This document shows, in pieces, positions 32,910-42,900 of a stretch of 64,000 nt of DNA. The stretch is from CAYFKJ01 sp964528595. Lineage in GTDB: Bacteria; Pseudomonadota; Alphaproteobacteria; UBA2966. Under the pieces are notes generated by a model that was not told the origin of the DNA, ran no database searches, and was given only the letters and a program-made list of their open reading frames with translations. The position numbers were made by a program, and so were the translations under genes. Position 1 is the first letter of the stretch, and each line of letters starts with the position of its first letter. The DNA lies in the NCBI GenBank assembly GCA_964528595.1, contig CAZGTM010000001.1, positions 159,819 to 223,818 of the forward strand, given 5' to 3'.

Positions 32910-34339
32910 AGAGCTTCGCGTTCATCCCCGACCCAGGCGATCCTCAGGACGTTGGTGGCGCCGGGCGTGCCGAAGGGCACGCCGGCGGTGACGACGACCC
33001 GCTGTCCCGTCCGGGCGAAGCCGTCGCGGAAGGCGATGCGGCAGGCCCGCTCCACCATTTCCGTGAAACCGGTGGGGTCGGGGGTATGGACGCAATGGAC
33101 GCCCCAGGCCAGAGCCAGACGGCGGGCGGTCGCCTCGTTGGGCGTCAGGCCCAGGATCGGCACCGTTGGCCGTTCGCGGGCGGCCCTGAGCGTCGTCGAG
33201 CCCGTCGTCGAATAAGTGATGACGGCGGCGGCGGCCAAGGTCTCCGCCACCTGTGCGGCGGCGGCGCTGATGGCGTCCGCGGCGGTGGCCTCCGGGTCCG
33301 CGTGCTGGGCATCCATGATGGTGCGGTAACGCGGATCCTTTTCGATCTTCTGGGCGATGCTGTCCATCATGGCGACGGATTCGACGGGGTAGTCGCCGGC
33401 CGCCGATTCGGCCGACAGCATGATGGCGTCGGCGCCGTCGAACACCGCGGTGGCGACGTCGGAGACCTCGGCCCGCGTCGGCATGGCGGCGTGGACCATG
33501 GATTCGAGCATCTGGGTCGCGACGACGACCGGCTTGCCGGCTGCCCGGGCCGCGCCGATGATGGTCTTCTGCAGGCCGGGAACGTCCTCGACCGGCATTT
33601 CCACGCCGAGATCGCCGCGCGCCACCATGATGCCGTCGCTGATTTCGATGATCTCGTCGAGCGCGTCGATCGCCGATGGTTTTTCGATCTTCGCCATCAG
33701 GGCGGCGCGGCCGGCGATCATCTTGCGGGCGTCGGCGACATCCTCGGGGCGCTGCACGAACGAGAGCGCGATCCAATCGACGCCGAGCTCGAGGGCATAC
33801 TCCAGATCAGCCCGGTCCTTTTCGGTCAGCGCCGCGATGGGCAGGACGGCCTCCGGTACGTTGACGCCCTTGCGGTCAGACAACTCGCCGCCCGCGATCA
33901 CCGTGCATTCGGCTGAATCTTCCGTTACTTCCAGGACGTTAAGCCGAACCGTACCGTCGGCCAGCAGCAGATCCGTGCCGGCCTCGATGCTTTGAAAAAT
34001 CTCGGGGTGGGGCAGGTTTACGCGTTCGCTGTCGCCGGGTTTTTCATAGAGATCGAGGCGGAACGGCTTGTCCGCCTCCAGCGTGACGGGTCCTTTGGCG
34101 AAGGTGCCGATGCGCAGCTTCGGTCCCTGCAGGTCGGCCAGTATGCCGATCTGGCGGCCCACCTCCTTCTCCAGCGCCCGGATGGTATCGAAGCGATCCT
34201 TGTGGTCGGCGTGCTCGCCATGGCTGAAATTCAGCCGAAAAACGTCGGCCCCCGCTTCGAACAGCGCGCGGATGGTCTCCGGCGTTGAACTGGCGGGGCC
34301 GAGCGTGGCGATAATTTTTGCGTTTCTCAAGCGGCGCAT
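32906..34339 (-). CDS. pyk: Pyruvate kinase
   Basis: The enzyme converting phosphoenolpyruvate and ADP to pyruvate and ATP. It begins RRLRNAKIIATLGPASS; it carries RLNFSHG, the barrel Lys/Glu residues in LMAKIEKPSAI and GIMVARGDLGVEMP, and ATQMLESM, then the C-terminal allosteric domain. From ATG 34337-34339 it is 477 residues. An upstream ATG at 34384 is also in frame (492 residues) without a better ribosome site. Being next to glycerate kinase it fits carbon flow from glycerate to pyruvate. Confidence 0.96.
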   Translation of the reverse strand: MRRLRNAKIIATLGPASSTPETIRALFEAGADVFRLNFSHGEHADHKDRFDTIRALEKEVGRQIGILADLQGPKLRIGTFAKGPVTLEADKPFRLDLYEKPGDSERVNLPHPEIFQSIEAGTDLLLADGTVRLNVLEVTEDSAECTVIAGGELSDRKGVNVPEAVLPIAALTEKDRADLEYALELGVDWIALSFVQRPEDVADARKMIAGRAALMAKIEKPSAIDALDEIIEISDGIMVARGDLGVEMPVEDVPGLQKTIIGAARAAGKPVVVATQMLESMVHAAMPTRAEVSDVATAVFDGADAIMLSAESAAGDYPVESVAMMDSIAQKIEKDPRYRTIMDAQHADPEATAADAISAAAAQVAETLAAAAVITYSTTGSTTLRAARERPTVPILGLTPNEATARRLALAWGVHCVHTPDPTGFTEMVERACRIAFRDGFARTGQRVVVTAGVPFGTPGATNVLRIAWVGDEREAL

Positions 34340-34419
34340 GGCGCGATCATAGGGCGGCGGCGGCCAAATCACCACCGGCTTCATGCGAAAGTTTTGTTGT
34401 GATTCCGTGCTTTAGGAGC

Positions 34420-35682
34420 TCAGTTGACCAAAATGGCACGGAAATCGTTGACGTTGGTACGGGTCGGCCCCGTTACCACCAAATCGCCGAGGGCGGAGAA
34501 AAATCCATAAGAGTCGTTGTCGTCTAGATAGTCCGCTGCTTCCAGCGAATGCGCCCGGGCGCGGGTCAGGGTGTCCGGGCCGACGACGGCCCCGGCATTG
34601 GTTTCGCTGCCGTCAATGCCGTCGGTGTCGCAGGCGATGGCCGCAATGTTTTCGGTGCCGTCCAGAGCGACAGCCAGGGCGAGGGCGTATTCCGCGTTGG
34701 GCCCGCCGCCGCCCGATCCCTTCATCGTCACCGTCGTCTCGCCCCCCGAAAGGATCGCGACCTTCTCCCCCTTGTCGCGGTAGTCCAGCGCCAGCGCCGC
34801 GTGATCGCGGGCGACCTCGCGGCTTTCGCCCTCAAGGTCGTCGCCCAGCATGACGGGTGCGTAGCCCGCTTCGCGGGCTTCCGCCGCCGCCGCCTCGAGG
34901 GCGGAGGCGGGCGTGGCGATCAGCTTGTACTCGGTATTTTCCAGGCGCGGATCGCCGGCTTTCGGCGTTTCCTCGGCCGCGGCCTGCAAATGGGCGATCA
35001 CCGGTACGGGTTCGTGGATACCGTATTTTTCCAGCAAAGCGCGGGCGTCGGCGAAGGTCGTGGGATCGGCAACCGTGGGGCCCGAGGCGATCACCGCCGC
35101 GTCGTCGCCGGGCACGTCGGAAATCGCCAGCGTCAGGACGGGCGTCGGCGTCGCCGCCACGGCCAGGCGTCCGCCCTTGATGCGCGAGAGATGTTTGCGT
35201 ACGCAGTTGATCTCGGAAATCGTGGCACCCGATCGCAACAGCGCCTCCGTGACCAATTGCTTGTTGAGCAGCGTCAGGCCTTCCGCCGGGGCGCTTAGCA
35301 GCGAGGAGCCGCCGCCCGACAGCAGGCAGACGACAAGATCGTCGGACCCCAGTCCCGAGACCATTTCCAACATTCGGGACGCCGCTTCGTTGCCCGCCGT
35401 ATCGGGCACGGGGTGGGCCGCCTCGACAACCTCGATATGCTCCGGGTTGAGGCCGTCGGCGTCGTGGCCGTAGCGGGTGACGACAAGGCCCGTGGCGTGC
35501 GCACCGAAGTGTTCGCCGGCGATGCGGGCCATTTCGGCGCCCGCCTTGCCGCCGCCGACCACGACGATCTGGCCGGCGATGGATTGCGGATCCGGCAGAT
35601 GCCCCGGCAAGCAACGCGACGGCACCACGGCGGCGACCGCCGTTTTGAACATATGCCCGAGAATGTCCCCTTGGTCCGTCAT
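34420..35682 (-). CDS. Glycerate 2-kinase (MOFRL family)
   Basis: A 420-residue glycerate kinase of the DUF4147/MOFRL type, forming 2-phosphoglycerate from glycerate and ATP. Family blocks are VVGGGKAGAEMA, CLLSGGGSSLLSAP, the NCVRKHLSRIKGGRLA segment, SDVPGDDAAVIASGPT and the C-terminal GGGGPNAEYALALA and DTDGIDGSETNAGAV. The start is ATG at 35680-35682, with GGGG 6 bases upstream; the nearby ATG at 35686-35688 would leave no spacing. Symbols gckA or ttuD are used in other genomes. It lies upstream of pyk and may be co-transcribed with it (80-base gap). Confidence 0.93.
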   Translation of the reverse strand: MTDQGDILGHMFKTAVAAVVPSRCLPGHLPDPQSIAGQIVVVGGGKAGAEMARIAGEHFGAHATGLVVTRYGHDADGLNPEHIEVVEAAHPVPDTAGNEAASRMLEMVSGLGSDDLVVCLLSGGGSSLLSAPAEGLTLLNKQLVTEALLRSGATISEINCVRKHLSRIKGGRLAVAATPTPVLTLAISDVPGDDAAVIASGPTVADPTTFADARALLEKYGIHEPVPVIAHLQAAAEETPKAGDPRLENTEYKLIATPASALEAAAAEAREAGYAPVMLGDDLEGESREVARDHAALALDYRDKGEKVAILSGGETTVTMKGSGGGGPNAEYALALAVALDGTENIAAIACDTDGIDGSETNAGAVVGPDTLTRARAHSLEAADYLDDNDSYGFFSALGDLVVTGPTRTNVNDFRAILVN

Positions 35683-35793
35683 TTTCATCCCCAAATTTCG
35701 GGCGACAGTATGAAGCGCCCGGGGGTTCAGAACAATGGCCCGTTTGGATGCGATTGGGATTTGCAGGCCCGCCAAATTCCCTATGATGGGCCC

Positions 35794-36621
35794 ATGAAGG
35801 ATAGCGTTGAAGACCACAGCCAGGCGGCACCGGAACAGCCGATTTTCGAAACGCTGAACAGCGGCGGCCAGGCCGATATTCTGCTGGTGTGCGACCATGC
35901 CAGCAATGCATTGCCGCCGGAATACGGCACCCTTGGCTTGGACCGGGTGATGCTGCAGCGGCACATCGGCTACGACATCGGCGCCGCCGACGTGACGCGC
36001 CGCCTCTGCGGGCTGATCGACGCGCCGGCGGTTTTGTCCGGTTTTTCCCGCCTGCTGGTCGATTATAACCGTCAGCCCGGCGACCCGACCTCGATTCCCA
36101 CGGTCAGCGACCATGTTCGCATTCCCGCCAACGAGGACCTGCCTGACGGCGAAGCCGCGCGCCGCCTGAAGACCTATTTCGAGCCCTACCATGCCGCCGT
36201 CGAAGCGGCGTTGGACGGCTTTGCCGCCCGGGGCGTGGTGCCGGCTATTTTTGCCATCCACAGTTTCACGCCCGTGATGGACGGCTTTGAGAGGCCCTGG
36301 CACATCGGCTTCCTGTGGAACCAGGATACCCGCCTGGCCGCGCCCATGGTGGATGCGCTGAACGCCTATCCCGGCGTCGTCGTGGGCGAGAACCAGCCCT
36401 ACGCGGGCAGCGATCCCTCCGGGTATTCCATTCACATTCACGGGGAGGAACGCGGCTGCCCCGCGCTCTGCGTCGAGATCAGGCAGGACCTAATCGACAC
36501 GCATCACGGCGCCGAGGAATGGGCCGGACGGCTGGCTGGCGCCATCAAGGATACCATCCGGCAGACGGCGCCTTACCAGCTGGAGCCGAACTCGGACTGG
36601 GAAAGCTCGATCATCCGCTAG
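35794..36621 (+). CDS. N-formylglutamate amidohydrolase family protein
   Basis: A 275-residue zinc-dependent amidohydrolase (PF05013), related to HutG of histidine breakdown, which splits N-formylglutamate. The early block LLVCDHASNALPPEYG, then DIGAADVTRRL, SRLLVDYNRQ, and IHSFTPVMDG are conserved family segments. No other hut genes are visible, so a broader deformylase or amidohydrolase role is possible. ATG at 35794 or an in-frame ATG at 35785 may be used. Its TAG stop is provided by the terminal CTAG of repeat copy 3. Confidence 0.88.
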   Translation: MKDSVEDHSQAAPEQPIFETLNSGGQADILLVCDHASNALPPEYGTLGLDRVMLQRHIGYDIGAADVTRRLCGLIDAPAVLSGFSRLLVDYNRQPGDPTSIPTVSDHVRIPANEDLPDGEAARRLKTYFEPYHAAVEAALDGFAARGVVPAIFAIHSFTPVMDGFERPWHIGFLWNQDTRLAAPMVDALNAYPGVVVGENQPYAGSDPSGYSIHIHGEERGCPALCVEIRQDLIDTHHGAEEWAGRLAGAIKDTIRQTAPYQLEPNSDWESSIIR

Positions 36622-36718
36622 GGTGTTTCAGGCTTTGATTGAGACACTGAGGGCCGTATGCGCATTGTGTTGCGTGGAAAATATTTGACGAAGCGTTTCC
36701 GCTAAATCGGAAACCGCT
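36618..36718 (-). repeat. 101-base structured intergenic repeat, copy 3
   Basis: This copy is in the opposite orientation to copies 1 and 2. Read on the minus strand it starts AGCGGTTTCCG and ends GAAACACCCTAG, exactly 101 bases. Its 5' hairpin pairs GTTTCCG with CGGAAAC; its 3' hairpin pairs GTGTCTCA with TGAAACAC. The CTAG at 36618-36621 includes the stop of the N-formylglutamate amidohydrolase gene. It then fills most of the gap to the next gene. Confidence 0.85.
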
Positions 36719-36742
36719 CCAACGCGAAAAGGGAGGCAGGCC

Positions 36743-37882
36743 ATGCCGCTCAAGGATCCACCGCTCACTATCGGCATCGAGGAAGAATACCTGCTGGTCA
36801 ACCGCGAAAGCCGGGATTTGGCGGCCGACCCGCCGGCCTCCCTGATGGAGGACTGCGTCGGCGAACTTGAAGAGCAGGTGAGCCCGGAATTTCTGCGTTC
36901 GCAAATCGAAGTGGGGACCCGGGTCTGTGGCACCATCGCCGAGGCCCGGGCCGATCTCAACAACCTGCGTTCGACCGTCGTCAAGCTGGCGGACAAACAC
37001 GATCTCGGCGTGATCGCCGCCGCCACGCACCCTTTTGCCGCCTGGGACGAGCAACTCCACACCGACAAACAGCGCTACAACGAATTGGCCGAGGACATGC
37101 AAGCCCTGGCTCGGCGCCTGGTGATCTGCGGCATGCACGTCCATGTCGGCATCGATGACGAGGACCTGCGCATCGATCTGATGAACCAGGTCTGCTATTT
37201 CCTGCCGCACCTGTTGGCGCTCAGCACCTCATCGCCGTTCTGGCGCGGCGAGGACAGCGGACTGATGTCGTACCGTTTGTCGGTGTTCGACGGCCTGCCG
37301 CGCAGCGGTCTGCCCGATAAGTTCGATTCCGCAGGCGAGTACAACCGGTTGGTCACTCAGATGATCAAGGCAGGTCTGATCGAGGACGCCAGCAAATTCT
37401 GGTGGGACGTGCGGCCCAGCGCCAAATATCCCACCCTGGAAATGCGCATCACCGACGTCTGCACGCGCTTCGAGGACAGCCTGACGATCGCGGCGCTGTA
37501 CCTCTGCATGCTCAGCCTGCTCTACCGCCTGCGCAAATCAAATCAGCGCTGGCGGGTCTATCCCCGCACCATGCTCAATGAAAACCGCTGGCTGGCGCAG
37601 CGCCGGGGCGTCGCGGGCCAAATGGTCGATTTCGGCAAGGGCGAGCGGGTGCCTTATGCGGACCTTTTGGAGGAACTGATTGAGCTCACGCGGGAAGACG
37701 CCGAGCGTCTCGATTGCGTGGCCGAGGTCGAGCACGCCCGCGATATCGTCAAGCGCGGCACCAGCGCCCAGCGCCAGCACGACGTCTTCGAGGCCGCCAT
37801 CAAGGCCGGCGCCGACAAGCATGAGGCCTTGAAATCGGTGGTCGACATGCTGATCGAGGAAACAATGTTGGGCGTCGATTAG
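36743..37882 (+). CDS. Carboxylate-amine ligase (YbdK/GCS2 family)
   Basis: A 379-residue glutamate-cysteine ligase type 2-like protein (PF04107). It opens LTIGIEEEYLLV, the family's metal- and ATP-binding start; CGMHVHVGID and the TSSPFWRGEDSGLMSYR segment follow, then PSAKYPTLEMRITDVC. Escherichia coli YbdK has weak glutamate-cysteine ligase activity, but the natural substrate of most members is not known. The GGGAGG ribosome site sits about 8 bases before ATG. It follows repeat copy 3 by 24 bases. Confidence 0.93.
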   Translation: MPLKDPPLTIGIEEEYLLVNRESRDLAADPPASLMEDCVGELEEQVSPEFLRSQIEVGTRVCGTIAEARADLNNLRSTVVKLADKHDLGVIAAATHPFAAWDEQLHTDKQRYNELAEDMQALARRLVICGMHVHVGIDDEDLRIDLMNQVCYFLPHLLALSTSSPFWRGEDSGLMSYRLSVFDGLPRSGLPDKFDSAGEYNRLVTQMIKAGLIEDASKFWWDVRPSAKYPTLEMRITDVCTRFEDSLTIAALYLCMLSLLYRLRKSNQRWRVYPRTMLNENRWLAQRRGVAGQMVDFGKGERVPYADLLEELIELTREDAERLDCVAEVEHARDIVKRGTSAQRQHDVFEAAIKAGADKHEALKSVVDMLIEETMLGVD

Positions 37883-37972
37883 GAATCGTTTGAAGCCCGC
37901 TCCCGCGCCCGTTAGAGTCGCGCTCCGGCCCGCCCGGGCCACTCAATTCATTCACGTCAAGGGAATTACATA

Positions 37973-38218
37973 ATGTCGGAAGCTGGCGGTATTGCAGCGG
38001 ACCAGTTGAGGTCGCTGATCATGCGTATCGAACGTTTGGAAGAGGAAAAAGCGGCTATGGCCGCGGATATTCGGGAAGTGTATGCGGAGGCCAAGGGCAA
38101 CGGCTTCGATCCCAAGGCGATGCGCCAGATCGTCCGTCTGCGCAAGATGGACGAGCCCAAACTGAAGGAAATGGAAGCCATCCTGGACACCTACAAGCTG
38201 GCGCTGGGCATGGACTGA
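37973..38218 (+). CDS. gapR: GapR-family (DUF2312) DNA-binding protein
   Basis: An 81-residue, largely helical coiled-coil protein of the DUF2312 family. Homologue GapR of Caulobacter is a nucleoid-associated protein that clamps over-twisted AT-rich DNA ahead of replication and transcription. Typical pieces are QLRSLIMRIERLEEEK, DIREVYAEAKGNGFD, and MRQIVRLRKMD. It has a good AAGGGA ribosome site. It is a small single gene between the carboxylate-amine ligase and the cupin gene. The family is nearly limited to Alphaproteobacteria. Confidence 0.94.
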   Translation: MSEAGGIAADQLRSLIMRIERLEEEKAAMAADIREVYAEAKGNGFDPKAMRQIVRLRKMDEPKLKEMEAILDTYKLALGMD

Positions 38219-38246
38219 GGACCGCACTCCGAAGCGGGGGAACAAC

Positions 38247-38741
38247 ATGACAAAGAGAATTGATGTTTCGCAAATACCTGCGTTGGTCGGATCGCAATAT
38301 CCGCCGCCGTTCGACGAGCCGTGCCGGTCGCGTGAGCGTCAGAGGCTTGGCGACGCCGCCGGGTTGGCGCAGTTCGGCGTCAACATGCTGCGTCTGCCGC
38401 CGGGCGCCTGGTCGAGCCAGCGCCACTGGCACGCGACGTCGGACGAATTCATCTATGTCGTAGCGGGCCAGGTCGTCCTCGTGACGGATGCCGGAGAGGA
38501 AGTATTGGCCGCAGGCGACGCCGCCGGTTTCAAATCCGGCGACGGCGACGGCCACTGCCTACAGAACCGCTCGGACGCGGAGGCGCGCATCCTCGAAGTC
38601 GGCACCCGGCCGGTTGAAGACACGGCGCAATATCCGGATATCGATCTGGTGGCGCACGTCAAAGGCGCCGATGCCGTTTTTACCAATCGCCAGGGGACGC
38701 CCTATCCGGCCAACGAACGTCGCGGCCCGGAGGAGGAATAG
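38247..38741 (+). CDS. Cupin-domain protein
   Basis: A 164-residue single-cupin protein. The metal motif of cupin box 1 is visible as SQRHWHATSDEFIYVVAG (about residues 55-72), and the second box contains GDGDGHCLQN. The rest is beta-rich. It probably binds a divalent metal. It starts 28 bases after gapR. No enzymatic function can be given: cupins include dioxygenases, isomerases and sugar-binding proteins. Confidence 0.85.
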   Translation: MTKRIDVSQIPALVGSQYPPPFDEPCRSRERQRLGDAAGLAQFGVNMLRLPPGAWSSQRHWHATSDEFIYVVAGQVVLVTDAGEEVLAAGDAAGFKSGDGDGHCLQNRSDAEARILEVGTRPVEDTAQYPDIDLVAHVKGADAVFTNRQGTPYPANERRGPEEE

Positions 38742-38765
38742 CCCGATTACAGCGGCAGGACCGGT

Positions 38766-39740
38766 TTAGAAGAATCCGGCTAGGTTGGCGCGCACGCGCT
38801 CAAGCACGGCGGTGCCGTCCGCCTTGGCCTCGAAGGACTGGCCGGTGGCTGTTTCATAGAGCCGGATGTAGCGGCCGCTGAACTCAACCAGCGTGTCTTC
38901 GGGAATTTCCGGGATGGGGTCTTTGTAGGGGTCGCAGCGCTCGGCGACCCAGAGGCGCAGGAATTCCTTGTCGAGGCCGTCGGGGTTTTCACCCGCCGCC
39001 AGTTTGGCGTCGTAGCTGTCGGCCAGCCAGAAGCGGCTTGAATCCGGCGTCAGGATTTCGTCGGCCAGGCAAACATCGCCGTTCTGATCGAGGCCGAATT
39101 CAAACTTGGTGTCGACCAGGATGAGGCCGCGTTCCGCCGCCAGTTCCCGGCCGCGGGCAAACACCGCCAACGATTTTTCCGCCAGTTCGTCCCAGCGTGC
39201 CTGGCTCAGCAGGCCCTGCTCGACGATCTCCGCCGGCGTGATGGGTGCGTCGTGTTCGCCCTGGGCCGCCTTGGTGGTCGGCGTCAGGATGGTCTCCGGC
39301 AGCTTTTGGTTTTTGACCAGTCCGTCGGGAAAGGTGACGCCGTACATTTCGCGTGCGCCGTTCTCGTACATCGGCCAGATCGAGGTATTGGTTGAGCCCG
39401 TCATGTAATCCCGCACCACCATTTCGACCGGCAGCATGTCGAGGTTCTTGCAGACCAGGACGTTGGGATCGGGATAGTCGATGACGTGGTTGGCGCAGAT
39501 GTCCTTCGTCGCCTCGAACCAGTAACGCGCGGTCTGGGTCAGCACCTCGCCCTTGAACGGTACGGCGGCCAGGTTCTGGTCGAAGGCGCTTTGCCGGTCG
39601 GTCGCCACAATGATCATGCGCCCGTCATCGAGCCGGTAGGTGTCGCGCACCTTGCCACGGTAATGATTGGGCAGTTCAGGAATGGTCGCGTCGGTCAGAA
39701 CGTTGGTGATCTGGCGGCGGATGATGTCGGGATCGGTCAT
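38766..39740 (-). CDS. purC: SAICAR synthetase (phosphoribosylaminoimidazolesuccinocarboxamide synthase)
   Basis: A 324-residue enzyme of purine synthesis joining aspartate to CAIR. It is the longer form (compare about 240 residues for Escherichia coli). Seen are the ATP-site GKVRDTYRL, ATDRQSAFD, VVRDYMTGSTNTSIW, and EFGLDQNGDVCLADEILTPDSSRFW. Its neighbours are not purine genes; purE is 16 kb away in this window. The 5' side faces a 217-base gap holding an inverted-repeat element. Confidence 0.96.
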   Translation of the reverse strand: MTDPDIIRRQITNVLTDATIPELPNHYRGKVRDTYRLDDGRMIIVATDRQSAFDQNLAAVPFKGEVLTQTARYWFEATKDICANHVIDYPDPNVLVCKNLDMLPVEMVVRDYMTGSTNTSIWPMYENGAREMYGVTFPDGLVKNQKLPETILTPTTKAAQGEHDAPITPAEIVEQGLLSQARWDELAEKSLAVFARGRELAAERGLILVDTKFEFGLDQNGDVCLADEILTPDSSRFWLADSYDAKLAAGENPDGLDKEFLRLWVAERCDPYKDPIPEIPEDTLVEFSGRYIRLYETATGQSFEAKADGTAVLERVRANLAGFF

Positions 39741-39842
39741 GGAATTGGAAAAGTTCGGTTGTTGAAGGGAGGGGGATTTATAAGTGATTTAAGCGCCCGG
39801 ACACAGAGGAAAAATAGTCAGGCTGATCCCATATTTTCGGCA

Positions 39843-39936
39843 CCCCGGCGAAGGCCGGGGTCCAGCTTGTCGTTTTGTCCGTACTTCGGGTTTTCAGCCA
39901 AAAAGAGAAGAATTGGATTCCGGCCTTCGCCGGAAT
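39843..39936. repeat. Paired palindromic intergenic repeat
   Basis: Two strong hairpins: CCCCGGC/GCCGGGG (39843-39849 and 39854-39860, loop GAAG) and ATTCCGGC/GCCGGAAT (39917-39924 and 39929-39936, loop CTTC), placed head to head in the gap between purC and the indolepyruvate oxidoreductase gene. The two arms are near reverse complements of each other, as in a BIME-like pair. This type of sequence is frequent between genes in many alphaproteobacteria; here it may also act as a transcript end for the oxidoreductase gene. Confidence 0.7.
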
Positions 39937-39957
39937 GACGATACTTAAAGTCTTACC

Positions 39958-42900
39958 TCACTCCGCAGCACTTGCGCTGGCCGTCGGGTTGCGGAAGGCT
40001 TCCAGCAGTTCCGCCTGGCGTGCCTTGGCCTCTTCGACGTTTTGCGCTTTGACGTGGCCGAAGCCCCGGATTTCGTCTGGGATGGCGGCGATGCGGACGG
40101 CGATGCCGTGGTTTTCGGTATCGAGGCCGGCCAGGAGTTCGGTAATCACGGTCTCGTATTCACCGATCAACGCCCGCTCCATCCTGCGCTCGGCGGTCCT
40201 GCCGAAGACATCGAGGGCGCCGCCGCGCAGGCCCTTCAAGCCGGCCAGCAGTTTGAAGGCCGACATCATCCAGGGGCCGTATTCCTTCTTTTCCATCTGG
40301 CCGGTCTCGGGATTGGGCCGCGTCATGAGTGGCGGGGCAAGATGGAAACGGAGCTTGTAGTCACCCTCGAACTGGGTGCGGATCTTCTCCATGAAGGCGG
40401 GATCGCTGTAAAGTCGCGCGACTTCGTACTCGTCCTTGATGGCCAGCAGTTTGAAGTAATAGCGCGCGACGGTTTCGGCCAGGCCCGTCAGGCCCTTGCC
40501 CTTTTCCTGTTCCACCGCCGCGACGTTCGTCACGAACGCGCGGTAGCGCTCGGCATAGGCTGCATCCTGGTAAGCGGTCAGCTCGTCGGCGCGGCGGGCG
40601 ACCAGGTCGTCCAGCGTCGGCGCGACGGGCAGTTCCTCGACCGGCGGCAGGGTCGGGGCCGCGGCTTTCTCGACGGCCTTGATGTCATAGGCCGCGGTGC
40701 GTCCCCAGCGGAAGGTGTCGAGACTGGTTTCGACCGCAACGCCGTTAAGCTCAATGGCCTTCTCGATGGCCTCGCCCGACAGCGGCAGCATGCCGCGCTG
40801 GTAGGCGTAACCCAGGACAAACAGATTGGTGGCGATGGAATCGCCGATCAGGGCCGTCGCCAGTTTGGTGGCGTCGACAAAATCGGTGAGGTTACCGCCG
40901 GTCTGCTCGGTGATCAGGTCCTTGAGCTGATCGCCGTCAAACTGGGCGCTGTTGTCGAGCGTAAAGCTGGCGGTCGGTGTCTCGTGGCTGTTGATGACGG
41001 CGCGCGTGCCGCCCTTCTGCATCTTGGCCAGGGCGTCGAAGCTGGCCGCCACAACCATGTCGCAGCCCAGCACGGCGTCGGCCGAACCGGCGCCCAAGCG
41101 GACGGCGTGGATGTCTTCGGGCTCGTCCGAAATCCTCACGTGGGTGATGACCGCGCCGCCCTTTTGCGCCAGACCCGTCATGTCGAGCACCGAGCAGCCC
41201 TTGCCTTCGAGGTGCGCCGCCATGCCCAAAAGCGCGCCGACGGTCACCACGCCGGTGCCGCCGACGCCGGTGACCAGCATGTTGTAGGGCTCGGCCGAGG
41301 CGGGCCGTTCGGGGTCGGGCAGGTCGGTCATCGGTCCGGCGCCGCTGGCGGCCGCCGTCTGCGGTTTCGGCTTGCGCACGTTGCCGCCGTGCACCGTGAC
41401 GAAGCTGGGGCAGAAACCCTCGACGCAGGAATAATCCTTGTTGCAGGAGGATTGGTTGATCACGCGTTTGCGGCCGAACTCGGTCTCCAGCGGTTCGATC
41501 GAGAGGCAGTTGGCCTTGACCGAGCAATCGCCGCAGCCCTCACAGACCGCGTCATTGATGAAGGCGCGCTTGGCCGGATCGGGGAACTTGCCGCGCTTGC
41601 GCCGGCGGCGTTTTTCCGCCGCGCAGGTCTGGTCGTAAATCATCACCGTCGTGCCCGCCATGTCGCGCAGTTCGCGCTGAATGACATCGAGCTTCTTGCG
41701 GTGGTGAATGGTAATGCCCGGCGGCAGGTGCAGGCCGGCGGGATATTTGTGCGGCTCGTCGGTGACGATGACGATCTTCTTGACCCCCTCGCCATAGACC
41801 TGCCAGGCGATCTCGGGCACCGTGATGTCGCCGTCGTGCGGCTGGCCGCCGGTCATGGCGACGGCGTCGTTGAAGAGGATCTTGTAGGTGATGTTGCTCT
41901 TGGCCGCGACCGAGGCGCGGATCGCCATGTAACCGGAATGGTAATAGGTGCCGTCGCCGAGGTTCTGGAACATGTGCTTGGTCGACATGAACGGCGCCAT
42001 GCCGATCCACGGCGTGCCTTCCGCTCCCATGTGTGTCGAGGTCAGCGTACTGCGGTTCATCCAGACCGCCATGTAGTGGCAGCCGATGCCGGCCATGGCG
42101 AAACTGCCGTCGGGCACCTTGGTCGAGGTGTTGTGCGGGCAGCCCGAACAGAAGTAGGGCAGGCGGGCGACCTTGGCCTGATCGGCGCTGAGCGAGCGTT
42201 CCTTGCTTTCGAGGAAGGCCAGACGTTCGGCGATTTCGGGGCTGGTGTGGAAGTTGGCGATGCGGTCGGCGATGACGCGGGCGATGCGGGCGGGCGACAA
42301 TTCACCGTTGGCCGGCAGGATCCAGTTGTTTTCCAGATCGAACTTGCCGATGACGCGGGGCCGGACCGATTCCTTCCAATTGTACAGTTGTTCCTTCAAT
42401 TGATTTTCGATGAAGGCGCGTTTTTCCTCCACCACCAGAACTTCCTCAAGGCCTTCGGCGAAGTTGCGGGCGCCCTCGCGTTCCAATGGCCAGCTCATGC
42501 CCACCTTGTAAACGCGCAAACCGATTTCCTTGGCTTTATTGTCATCGATGCCGAGATCCAGCAGCGCCTGGCGCACGTCGCCGTAGGCCTTGCCCGTCGC
42601 CATGATGCCGAAGCGCGGCTTGGGGCTGTCGATAACGATGCGATCGAGTTTGTTGGCCCGCGCAAACGCCAGCACGGCATAGAGCTTGTGTTCCTGGAGG
42701 CGCTTTTCCTGTTCCAGCGGATGATCGGGCCAGCGGATGCCGAGGCCGCCTTCGGGCATGGCGAAATCGTCAGGCGTGATGATTTTTAGGCGTTCGGGGT
42801 CGATCGAGACGGAAACCGAACTTTCCACCGTTTCGGTGATGGTCTTGAAGGCGACCCAGCAGCTGGAGTAGCGCGACATGGCAATGCCCAACAGGCCGAG

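Noticed and set aside
40042..42789. A 915-codon open frame on the plus strand opposite the indolepyruvate oxidoreductase gene
   Set aside because: It is a by-product of high GC and codon bias on the opposite strand; its residues are His/Arg/Gly/Ala-rich without domain features, while the minus strand gives a complete known enzyme.
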